Shown one piece after another: positions 1 through 10,467 of a DNA stretch of 64,000 bases (the stretch's first letter is position 1; each line of letters opens with the position of its first letter). The notes beneath the pieces are model-generated. The model was not told the DNA's origin and searched no databases. It saw only the letters and a list, made by a program, of their open reading frames with translations. Made by a program: the position numbers and the translations under genes. The DNA is taken from contig CM041776.1 in assembly GCA_023374045.1 (NCBI GenBank), positions 343,851,636 to 343,915,635 of the forward strand, in the 5' to 3' direction. Source of the DNA: Limonium bicolor (Eukaryota; Streptophyta; Magnoliopsida; Caryophyllales; Plumbaginaceae).

Positions 1-156
1 ATTGGACAAAAATATAACACTTTAGCATCGTCCATGTAAAGTTTCATCAATTTTGGACAACATTTAAGCATGTTTAAAGTTGAATTATGAAAAACACAGG
101 GGTATATTGTGAATTACGAAAGAAAACAGGGGTATATCGTGAATTTTCCCTAATTT
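1..156. repeat. Partial arm of a foldback (MULE-like) repeat, cut by the window edge
   Basis: The stretch matches the right arms of the two related repeats at 8487-8940 and 9535-10067: the run about ATATAACACTTT, the GTTTCATCAATTTTGGACAA segment and the terminal AATTTTCCCTAA are shared. Its outer part differs, carrying two copies of an AAACAGGGGTATAT-like unit, so it is a diverged family member. The left half lies outside the window. Confidence 0.55.
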
Positions 157-1619
157 TTTTTAACACTACTGTTCTTTATAAAAGCATTTTACAAATTTTT
201 AAAAGTTTCGGGGAACCGGTACCCAAAACCCCCTTTGTAGTTTACGGTCTAAAGTGGTACAAGTAAAATAAAACAAATTAAAGTTTCTCCAACTTACTAA
301 TCTTATTACTGCAAAGATGGGTCTTGTCAATTCAACTGGTTAAGAATCCAGTTCAAACTTTTGATTAAAACTAGTCATTTTGGGTCATTTTTGTCTTTAC
401 TTAGTCTAAAAATGGGAGCTATAGTTCATATAGCCATATTTTTCAAAACTATTAGATGTTATATTAGTATGATAACATTACAAGCCTATGATCCATACTA
501 AGGCAGTGCTTTAACCAAGATAAAGATAAGATAATCGCTGAAATGCCAATAACTCCAAAGGGATCAATCTTATCCACCAAACACACGAAACCCCGTAAAG
601 AAGCTTACATTTTTGGTAGATTAAGAGCCCGATCATGCCAATGCACAATCATCTCTAGGATAATTTAACATCTCACAAACAAAAACCTAAAGGGAAAATC
701 AACAAAGATCAAGTTCAACATATTAAGGATATTAACAAAGTATGTTAATAATGGACACCCAAGTGAAGCTAACCAGATCAAAGCAACAAAACCTTACACA
801 TTTTTGAACCCATGCAGCTAGCCTATTCGACTCCACCCCTTTGGCGACTCTGAGTAGTCCTCAGGGCTGCCTTACCCATTCATTGACTCCTTGAGTTAAT
901 ACAGAGCACCTTCATTGACCCGTCCTCCGCCGTAATCGTTAGCTAATTGCCTTCCCATCCTACTTCTATCCAGTTTTCTGGTGACCAGCATTGTCAACTT
1001 TTCTATGGCTTCCTCCTTAAATACACCAAAATTCTAATATGATACATAATGGCACCACCATCCATAATCACGTTATCCACAAGCAAAATGAAGAGAATAC
1101 AAAATGCAAAGATTCTATAAGACAGGAGCAAAACTAGGTGTATTCCTTTAAAACATGGGTGTCAAGTTTCATCAGCGTACACAATCATTGCTTGTTCTTC
1201 TTCATTTCCATCTTCATTATATTGCGTGTCACTTAAATTGTTCTTGGGGCCTTCATATCTTATGAGGTATGATGCATAGATCATGGTGATTAAAACCCAT
1301 ATAGCACATAGAGCCACTCTTTAGTTTAGCCAATAACCAGAAGCTGTAATGTCAGTAGATAATTTTGGGTCATCTTCTTGAGGAACCTGAAGGTCTTAAA
1401 TTGAGGCTTCCTAGATTTAGGATGCTTCTTCAATTCTACACTGCAAGATGAGAAGAAACAAGCCTTGCAATGCCATGTGGCTGAGAGAATGAATCTTGAA
1501 CAAAACATACCATCAATCTCTCCCCCTTTCATCGACAACTACTGCTTGCTCATGTGCAGAGATGATGAAAATGATTGAGAAATTGTGTCGAGAATGACCA
1601 TGTCGGTGAACAGAGAGCA
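157..1619. other. Intergenic, no gene recognised
   Basis: AT-rich sequence with only short, unconvincing open frames. No known domain, RNA gene or clear transposon end was seen. Confidence 0.5.
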
Positions 1620-1768
1620 GCCCTCATTCATCGACTTCTTAAGCTTGAAGTTGTAGGCTCCAAAGTCCCTCACCACACCTTCTCTCACCACCTCTCCCAT
1701 CTCTCTCCAAGTGCTTTCCATGTCACATTCAAGCACCTCTCCAGTTTTCAGCGGCCTGCTAACTTTTC
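1620..1768 (-). pseudogene. Aldo-keto reductase fragment
   Basis: About 50 residues read on the minus strand as a piece of the aldo-keto reductase barrel. A VSRPLK start, then DMESTWREM, then a VVREGVVRDFGAYNF run, correspond to the family pattern W-P-x-K ... TWxxMExLVxxGLVRxIGVSNF followed by KKL. The family reduces carbonyls with NADPH. The diagnostic GVSNF has become GAYNF, and neither the N-terminal D-Y-K-H catalytic region nor the C-terminal cofactor loop is visible nearby. The open frame runs on to 1539 without further similarity. It is most simply a decayed exon; a diverged exon of a gene split by large introns is less likely. Confidence 0.45.
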
Positions 1769-4700
1769 CTTTAAGATAAAACGACCGAGAGTATAGTAGA
1801 GAAGAAGATGAAAGTGCACGGGAAGAGTAAAGGAGGACGAGGAGAGATTTGGGTGCAAAGATCAGGAAAAAGACCTACATGCAAAAGCTAATGATGAACA
1901 TCACAATTTCTAGAACAACTTTGCAAGTATTACTAAGCTTGAACGTGGGAGTCGCTAGGTCCTCTCGTCAGAAGAGATTAAGATTTCCTAGTATTCGAGA
2001 GCTTTCAATTATAAAATGACTCATCTTCTTGCTCATCTTGATGTGGAAGGGGTGTTACATTCATCTAGAGTGACATCAAGTCTACTCATTCGATACCTAC
2101 TAGTCCAAAGTTGACACTAGGTGATCGGTTCAATGTATTACTAGCGTGAAATTCCAAGTTGGCTCTGATACTCGTAACATCTCATGCTGATTTGATTAGT
2201 TTAACTTGTTTATGACATACTCCAATTACATGAGAAGCTAGCCATAATATTTCATTTTCACTTTGCCGAAAGAAAACAATATTTTGCTACGTGAAGACAA
2301 AATGAACCAAAATAATTAGTTTCAGTGAGGCTATTATGATTTGTGAAGAACTAACTAAGGCTAGGCTAAAAAAATGTTACGTTGATCTCTTACCTAACCC
2401 GAGCTTTTGCCTTTTGGTTAAGATTCTTGTAATAGAGTGCTATCTGAGCAGTCGAGTTAGAAAACACTACTCTATGGGAGATTGATTCGACCCCTCAATG
2501 ACATGTAACATGATACATAAGAATGATCATTGTGATAAGAATATGCTTTGGTTTGTGAACTTTTTATGTGTCTGGCAACAAATAGATGACATAGAATCTT
2601 ATGTAGTCTCGTAAGTGACTTATATGATGACATGAAATATAATTGATTTAATAATCTGATTTGTAGAACGAACATAAGTGTTTCAGTTTATAAACCTATT
2701 GAGGTTTTGGTAATGGTAAGAGACTTCTCATCCCAAAAGTGTAATCTAGCTTCTAATCTAGTTTATAGTTTTTCTAAACATATGTCTACCCCTAGCTAAT
2801 TACCTACTAATTTTTATACAATCATAACTACAACCTATTGACAGATTGCATTGGACCTATGATACAAGCTAATATATAAATTAGATTCTCCATTCAGATA
2901 TATATTTGTTTTTGACTAATTACCCACTATTTAGCAATTCATAATGATCAATATTTCTTTCTCAAAGATGAATAAATGATTGTTAGCTATAGTATTTATT
3001 TGTTTGGACATAGTTGTGATTTTGTTTTTATTGATTTTACATGATAGTATGTTATTGATGAGAATATAAGATCTAGACAAGAGTCAAATAAAGATTAACT
3101 CTATATACTATAAATATACTATCTAATATGCTACTACACCAACATAGTGATAATGCTTATCAAATATGCTACAACACGAACAGAGATTATGGTTATCAAA
3201 CCAGATCCTATTTATTGGCTCAATTTGGCTGTATAAAAGTAAAAAGACGAGAGAAAGTTAGGATAAGTGTAGTAAAAAAAAATTACCCGTACGGGCAAAG
3301 TGTAATTGGATATTCGAAATTGTTGAAAGCTTCTTATAAATCATGTTCAACACACTTTGGTAAATTATTTCTGCTCTACGCAGATTGGTTTAGGGAACAA
3401 AGTGGCGGTTGGTTTAATGAGCCACCTTTCTTTTGTAAAGTGCAGTAATAAAATAGAGATGACGCCATCCAAGAGGCGTAACATCATCAGATATACATAT
3501 TCGATGGACATTAAAATTTTGATAGTGCACAACTGCACATGGAAAAACACTTTTATTCTGATAAAAAGACAGTGCAATGCAAAAAGTCTATACTTGTTTT
3601 ATGCGAATTTTACCGAATAGACAAACACATGGTCTGCCTCTATATCTACCGATTAGGTTTTCTACTTTGAGACATGTAGGAAAATGACGCAAATAATAAA
3701 CTAATACTAAAAAACCTCTTATGCAAATCATGAAAAAAAGAAAAAAGTTTACATTTTGTTCTAAAAAGTTAAAACTCTGCAAACGGATTAGTTTAGTTAC
3801 CCAAACTAATGCTCATAATTACGAAGCACCAACACAAATTACTGATTGGATTCATTCTAATGCACAAGTACAACGAGCATGGGTTATAATATTAAGCACA
3901 TAGGAATAATAGGATTGGTCATTATCATAGTAGTATAAATATGTGATCTTTCAACAGTATATTCTCTCTTGAGTGCTTAACTGATTATCAGTTTTTTTTT
4001 TTTGTTTTTTACACCTGGTTTTGTTTGTAAACATACTATAATGTTGATTGACAAACCTAGGAATAAATACTTATCCACCATCTTCTTATTAAAAATTCAC
4101 TAAAAAAAGAAAAAAAAAAGTCTCACGATACTCCATCCTCACATTCGGCACCCATAGATATGATGTTAAGATAAATTAATCATCACATCATAGGAAGAAG
4201 CATCTATACTAAACACACCTCACTGGACGCGGCTACATGAACCTGCCTTGAGAGTTCATCACTATATATCCTTTCAGTTCACTTTTCAAATAGTGAACTA
4301 GCTAGCTAGGACGAGGCTTTAATTCTCTACTTCTTTATACGTTTCTCTTTTGTTGCCTTTTTCATAGCCTTTTAGTTCGTGTATATCCATATGTTTAGCC
4401 ACGTCTAGGTATGCTAATTTATAACTTCTTCACAAAGTGGCAATTCTAAAAACTATTTTTCTTCAAACACAGCCTACTGAAGTAAGCTTCAAACACATGT
4501 ATTCCATATCAGTTTATGTTTAGGTAAATTATTCTCTTCAATTTTTCTAACAGCCAAAGTTACTTGATCATAAGTATTTCATAAACTTTTTTTATAGAAT
4601 CTAGGAATATGTTTTAAAATAAACCAACAATCTTATTCAAATTGCAAACGAGAGAGTATTAGATGCTAACTTTCATTCTTACTTATCTGTGTGCTATAAC

Positions 4701-5116
4701 TAACCATTTGGACATATACTTTATAAGCCTTAAAATTGTAAAAAAAAAAACATACTCCATCACTCTGTTTGTGATAACACTTAATTAGCTATACAACAAA
4801 AAATATATAAAATTAACAACATATAAATAAACTAGAAACAAAGTGATTTTAGCGGGCCCTTTCAGAGAGGTTTTTTTTTTCTCTTTCGGAAATAAGGAGA
4901 AAGGTTAATTAATTAATCAATTGCGTACTACCATCTTGGTATTGAAGGCTCGGTGAGTACATTGCTACATAGTTGATGACAGATTGAACCAGTCATAGTA
5001 TTGATAAATATTATTTGCCCGTATTAAATAAATTGGTATCAAACTCAGTCTAAATAAATTAAGGCTGTAGGGATTGAGTCATATTCACTACATCCCACTT
5101 CCCAACATTCATTTGA
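1769..5116. other. Intergenic, no gene recognised
   Basis: AT-rich, with only short chance frames on both strands. At 2161-2171 the string GGCTCTGATAC resembles the complement of the initiator-Met tRNA primer site used by plant retroelements (TATCAGAGCC on the minus strand), but no LTR was found beside it. Poly-A and poly-T runs occur near 3990, 4105, 4740 and 4872. Confidence 0.45.
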
Positions 5117-5149
5117 AACGACTACAAAAGCAACAACTATAAAAAGCAT

Positions 5150-5350
5150 TATAGTGACACACGTTTTATGTGACATACATTTAAGTGTCAGTATAAATAG
5201 TTTATACTGACATATACATGTGTACTAAAAATCTATTAACTTTTACTGACTATCCTATATAAGTGTCAATATATATGTATTTTTACTAACTTAAAATTCA
5301 TAACAAATTTAACTTTACTGACTTATATTTTTATAAGTCAATACATATAT
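5150..5350. repeat. Left subterminal repeat array of the CACTA-like element
   Basis: The motif AAGTGTCAGTATA and its complement recur several times at short spacing, alternating orientation, as at the other end of the element. Confidence 0.55.
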
Positions 5351-5617
5351 ACCACTAGAACTAAAAACTTTTTAAAATAATACAATGACTATCTCCTTCT
5401 TCATCACGAACGCAGAACAGAGGTTTCATTCTTTAAAACCCACAAGACCACATCTCACTCCCATGTCTGTTCGTCTTCTCCTTTTCTGTTTTTCCACTTC
5501 TTTTTTCTTGATTTCCCCTTCTCCTTCCTTGGGTTTTCGCATCTCACAATCGGTTGAAAACTTAACCCTAGAAATACTGCCTAATCATGTCTCTTCGTTG
5601 CTTTTCTTCCTTCAGGC

Positions 5618-6160
5618 TTGAAGAGAATATAGACCAGTAGCCAACAGCGTCAACCTAATTGCAGGTTAGTAAGCTCCTCCACTCTATGTCTCCGCACTTT
5701 ATTGAAAAATTATCGATGAAAACCATTTCCCGCAAGTTCTGGATTGTAGAGATTTCTAGTGGTATTGAACCAAATTTTAGCAGCGAATGATGTTAAATAT
5801 CCTCTGTATTGTTTCATCCTGGTTGGATTTATCCTCTGTGAAATTCGTCTCTTCACTGCCCTGCAAATTGGTGCAGCTTTCAATTTTTTTGAAGAGAATA
5901 TAGACCAGTAGCCAACAGCGCCGACCTAATTGCAGGTTAGTAAGCTCCTCACTCTATGTCTCCGCACTTTGTTGAAAATTTATCGATGAAAATCCATTTC
6001 CCGCAAGTTCTGGATTGTAGAGATTCTAGTGGTATTGAACCAAATTTTAGCAGTGAATGATGTTAAATATCCTCTGTATTCTTGTTTCATCCTGGTTGGA
6101 TTTATCCACTATGAAATTCGTCTCTTCACTGCCCTGCAAATTGGTGCAGCTTTCAATTTC
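5618..6160. repeat. Tandem duplication of a ~271-bp unit
   Basis: The block from GAAGAGAATATAGACCAG to GGTGCAGCTTTCAATTT appears at about 5618-5888 and again at 5889-6160, with only scattered substitutions and 1-2 nt indels. Each unit contains a TGCAGGTTAGTAAG string resembling abutting splice sites. The high identity points to a recent duplication inside the CACTA-like element. Confidence 0.85.
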
Positions 6161-7039
6161 TTTATTTAATTTTAGTTGCTATTACGGGTAAAGTTCATTA
6201 CTTAGCAGATTGGTGAATTATGCTTTGCTATTTACTGCCATGAATAGATATATTTATACGGCTCTTATCACTTCTATGTATGAGTACTAGCATTCGAAAT
6301 TATATGCAAATGACGTATTATGAAGCTTTCTTTAATTAATTGCTTGTTGCTGCTTTGAACATGTGGCTAGCACATAATCCTTTTTGTTTGGGGTCCAAAG
6401 TAGTGAAGCTACTTTTATTTAGTTAGGAGAACGAATGTTTATAATTTCTTGAGGATTGATGACTTGGATTAGTGATAAGTTTTGGGGGTTGGATACGCTT
6501 AGAATAATTAGGGTGTTGTGATGATGCTAATTGAGTGTTTGTAGAAATGCCAAAGAGATGATCTTTGTGGTAGTTCCAATCATTTATGAATATTGGAAGA
6601 CTAACTAAATAAAGGTAATGTAGTATAATTCAATTTGATTAACAACTATCTTTTTAGACGAATTCTATAGTATACTTACTAGATTTACTATTGTTTTGAA
6701 TAGAAGAAACCTTACATTTGTAAGGTTGTTGCTAGAAGGAACCTTACACTTATAGGAGTTCATACAGAAGAAGCTGGTGATCTTGCTGATTTGTTAATTT
6801 GTGTTTATCATCATTGTGGTTTGTTAATTTGCCTTTGAGTCATAAATTAACCTGATCTAAACTTATTTTAATACAGTTTTTTTATATTTATGTAGTTTAT
6901 AAAGAAAATATAATAATATGATATGCTATAAAATAAAAGAAATTATTGTAAAATATAGAAACTTTTATACATGTAAAACTATAAAAATTAACTTTATATA
7001 ACTTGAGGTGGTGTGTTAAGGATCTTGATTGATCTTTTT

Positions 7040-7650
7040 GAACATGCTGCTACTTCATTATTCACCTCTGTTATCTTCGCTGTTCTTACTGTTGCTGCTT
7101 CATTTTATTTCGATCATGTTGCTTCGCTGCTGCTGTTTCACTGTGATATTTCCCTGCTGCTTGACTACTGATATGCTTATATACATGTTTCGTACATACT
7201 TTCCCTGCTACATATTTTTGTATGCTGCTGTCCATTACGTGTTGTTGCTGCTGAACTTTTGCTAATCATGAATACTTATTGCTGCTGCTAAAGAAATGAT
7301 ATTGCTGTCATTGTTGAAACGTTATTGATGTTGCTGTTGTATTGCTACGCTGCTGCTGTTAAATTGCCGTTTACTGCTGCTGCTAAACTCTTGCTCATGT
7401 TAAATTGATGTTTAACATGATAATGCACTGCTGCTGTTGCTAAACTGCTGCTGAACGTACTGCTGCTACCGAATTGCTGCTGTTGTTGCTGCTGACCCAC
7501 TAGTTGTTGCTGAAATTTTGCTATTGAACTAGTTGTTGCTGCTGCTGAATATCTAACTACTTGCAGTTGTTGAATTGTTTGCTTGCTAGTGTCGCTGAAT
7601 TGTTTGCTTGCTGCTGGTTGACTCTTTTTATACTAGTTGCTGGTTGCTGC
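7040..7650. repeat. Degenerate CTG/TTG trinucleotide-rich stretch
   Basis: GCTGCTGCT and TTGCTGCTGAA units recur densely for about 600 bp. The long leucine- and cysteine-rich frame this creates (7029-7265) has no other support and is read as repeat, not a gene. Confidence 0.8.
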
Positions 7651-8099
7651 TTGACATTAGGCTTAATTACAGTCTTATTAATCTATATTTTGATGCTGTA
7701 AAAATTGCAGGTTCGACAGACGTGATTTATCAGGGTGAAGAAATGAAGTATGTCAAGAGAAGCCTCAAGAAATTTGATTTCTTCAATTAGTAATTTTAGT
7801 TGTTAGAGTTATGCTAGATATATTCTCATAATGTTTGTTATTTCATATTTTAGCTACATACTCTGTTTGAGTAGAAGAGATGAAAACAACTTCAAACACC
7901 TAAGTCAATATTAAGACTCTAAGTTCTCCTCCTTTGGATTGTTTTGTAATAGACCATATTTTGAAAGCTTGGATGTAGTAAGAATATTGTAAATCTTTTT
8001 TCAATGAAGCATCGCTTGTTATTATAATGTAAATTTTATGGTAGCCAATGTTATTAATATTTGTCTATTGGGACACAAGGAAAAGTTAGGAAAACTTTT

Positions 8100-8456
8100 A
8101 CTGAAAAAAAATAGTCAGTAAAGTGTTAACTAAAATATAGTTATAATAGGTTTATAGTGACACACATCATAAGTCATAATAGAGTTCACTGACACAAGTT
8201 TAAGTGTCAGTAAAATGTCACTTTAGCACCACATTAACAAATTCGCATGTGTCAGAATAGGGTACACTAACATCCTAAAAAGTGTCAGTATAGATGCATG
8301 TTTTTCACCGACTTTTGATTTTGTGTCAGTATAACCCTATAGTAACTGTGGTGCTACTGACACTTTTTTTGTGTCGGTAAATCCTTGTTTGTCCTATAGT
8401 GACACTTTTTAGGGATTTCTGACATTTTTTGTGTGTCAGTAATTAGCGTTTTTTTG
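8100..8456. repeat. Right subterminal repeat array of the CACTA-like element
   Basis: Repeated GTGTCAGTAA/ACTGACAC motifs in both orientations mirror those at 5150-5350. Just outside, 8457-8472 is a perfect 16-bp palindrome (TAGACTAGCTAGTCTA). Confidence 0.55.
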
Positions 8457-8486
8457 TAGACTAGCTAGTCTACGCCGTTGTCAAAA

Positions 8487-8940
8487 CAAATAAGAAAAAT
8501 TACAAGTCCCACTCATGACGTTTGACGAAATTTCACACTCCACCCATGTACGTGGTTTCAAAAATTATTTTTCCCACCCATGTGGTTTTTCCCTGTTTTA
8601 CATCCAACAACTTTTATAATTTTTATTCAATCAAAAGATGCTTAAACGTTGTCCGAAATTGATGGAACTTGATATGGATGATGCTAAAGTGATATATTTT
8701 GATCTTATGTCAAATTTGACATGTCACATTTAAACTTAAAAACTTTAGATTTTTCACTGAATCGAAATATAACACTTGAGTATCATCCATGTAACGTTTC
8801 ATCAATTTTGGACAACGCTTAAGCATCTTTTGAATTGAACAAAAATTAGAAAAGTTACTGGATGTAAAACGAGAGAAACCACATGAGTGGAGAAAGTAAT
8901 TTTTAAAATACGTGAGTCAAATATAAAATCAAGCAAGCCG
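8487..8940. mobile_element. Degenerate foldback (MULE-like) MITE, copy 2
   Basis: Homologous to the element at 9535-10067 along most of its length: the left arm has CCCACTCATGACGTTTGACG, and the right arm has the GTTTCATCAATTTTGGACAA segment and TTTTTAAAATACGTGAGTC. The outer 3' arm is eroded, so the end and target duplication cannot be defined. No coding capacity. Confidence 0.6.
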
Positions 8941-9525
8941 TATTGTTTTATTTTCATCTGAAAGAATAGTTCTTGCTTTTATTTGGTCTCGCTCAAAAAC
9001 TATATTTATATGTACTTCCATAACAGCCATTTAACTTTGGTTATTATCGAAATATTTTAAATTTCTTGCTTTTTCTTCGTCTATTTACTATGCTCAACTC
9101 CCCATCTCTTGGAAGGTCCTTTACCAATTTATTCAAAATGGCTGTTCATGGAATTTAGGAAAATCAAAATTTAGGTGTAATGGAACTATCATAAAATAAA
9201 AAGACTATCTAAATAGATTATGTTCTAGCGGTGGGTACAGGATAATTTTGTTCTTATTTAGTATTAAAAATTGCAATAAATTGAAAAAAAATGTGACAGA
9301 AAAGATAAAAAATAGAGTTAAAAGACAAATACATTTTAAAAATAAGATAAGAGCGGACGACCAACTATTAAAAATGGGGGAAGTATTTCTTTAATTTTTA
9401 ATATTTTACGCACTTATACTTTTTTTTTATAAATAAACTTATGATTTTTTTAGTGATATAAATATAAGAAAATACTATTCCTATTGGTAAATGAAAAACA
9501 ATTATTTCAGTCCTTAAGACGGAAA
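8941..9525. other. Intergenic, nothing recognised
   Basis: AT-rich spacer between two related foldback elements, without gene, RNA or repeat signals. Confidence 0.5.
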
Positions 9526-9534
9526 TAATTTATA

Positions 9535-10067
9535 GGGAAAATTACATTGCCCACCCATGACGTTTGGCGAAATTACACACTCACCCACGAGATTTCAAAA
9601 ATTACTTTGCTACCCATGTGGTTTCCACAATTTTACATTCAGCAATTTTCTAATATTTGATCAACTTAAAAGATGGTTAAATGTTGTTCAAAATTGATGA
9701 AACTTTACATGGACGATACTAAGGTGTTATATTTTTGTTCAATGCCAAATCCAAAGTTTTTTAAGGTCATATATGACCTGTGGACCCAATGATACATGAG
9801 ACACGTTCATCGGGTCCCACGGATCATATATGAGCTTAAAAAACGTTGGATTTCACATTTTACCAAAATATAACACTTTAATATCGTTCATGTAAAGTTT
9901 CATCAAATTTGGATATCAATTAACCATCTTTTAAGTTGATCAAATATTAAAAAAGTTGTTGGATGCAAAATTGTGGAAACCACTGGGTGGGCAAAGTAAT
10001 TTTTGAAACCTCGTGGGTGGGGTGTGTAATTTCACAAACGTCATGGGTGGGCGATGTTAATTTTCCC
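9535..10067. mobile_element. Foldback MITE with 9-bp target duplication (MULE-like)
   Basis: The element starts GGGAAAATTACATTGCCCAC and ends with the inverted counterpart; the arms pair, with mismatches, for roughly 200-250 bp each. It is flanked by the perfect 9-bp direct repeat TAATTTATA (9526-9534 and 10068-10076). A 9-bp duplication with long inverted arms is characteristic of Mutator-like elements. It encodes nothing and must have been mobilised in trans. It lies about 400 bp upstream of the Rossmann gene's start codon. Confidence 0.8.
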
Positions 10068-10110
10068 TAATTTATAACAGCCTACCTTTTTCCATCGTGT
10101 TGAAATTGTC

Positions 10111-10120
10111 TAATGGGCCC
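10111..10120 (+). promoter_or_regulatory. Site II-like TGGGCC promoter element
   Basis: TAATGGGCCC lies about 350 bp upstream of the Rossmann gene ATG. TGGGCC/T elements are bound by TCP factors and are common in promoters of plant housekeeping and organelle-related genes. Function here is inferred from motif and position only. Confidence 0.35.
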
Positions 10121-10467
10121 ATCGAGGACAGCTGAATTAGGATTTTCACATTTTGCTGGTCCATTTTTCTAATGAGCTTTTTAAACGTAAGCCCACTAAA
10201 CTAACTTGTAAGTTGTTGCTCTCACAGCTGAAATTGAGCCACATGTACCCACCAAACTACCTACACCGCCACATGCCACGTGTTTACTCTCCCCTCTCAG
10301 CCGGTCGAACCCGACCCGTCTCTCCAGTCGCAACTTCCCATTACCATCCCAAGTTCTTCACTGTCTCTGCCTGAGAAGAGCACTCCGGTGCAAGATTCGA
10401 AACTCGCGGGAGGGGACGGCTTTCAACGAACAAGAAGTGAGATAGGAAACTTGTTCTCAGCCTCGCT

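Larger units (their letters stand above)
5117..8460. mobile_element. Non-autonomous CACTA-like element
   Basis: The two ends are inverted relatives: the left end begins near ACTACAAAAGCAACA and the right end reads, on the other strand, CTACAAAAAAACGC. Both are followed by clusters of a short GTGTCAGT/ACTGACAC motif in both orientations (5150-5350 and 8100-8450). A CACTACAAAAA-like tip plus subterminal repeats of this kind is the hallmark of plant CACTA (En/Spm) transposons, where the transposition proteins bind. The canonical CACTA tip is imperfect at both ends and no 3-bp target duplication could be fixed. No TNP1/TNP2-like ORF is seen inside; the interior is a tandem duplication and a CTG-rich stretch. 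Confidence 0.55.

Noticed and set aside
2161..2171. Primer-binding-like GGCTCTGATAC as sign of an LTR element
   Set aside because: No LTR pair or coding remnant near it; too short to call.
3128..3903. Several overlapping frames of 60-106 codons
   Set aside because: They overlap on both strands, show no domain and no splice-consistent extension; chance frames in AT-rich DNA.
7029..7265. Leucine/cysteine-rich frame resembling a membrane peptide
   Set aside because: It is the translation of a CTG/TTG-rich repeat inside the CACTA-like element.
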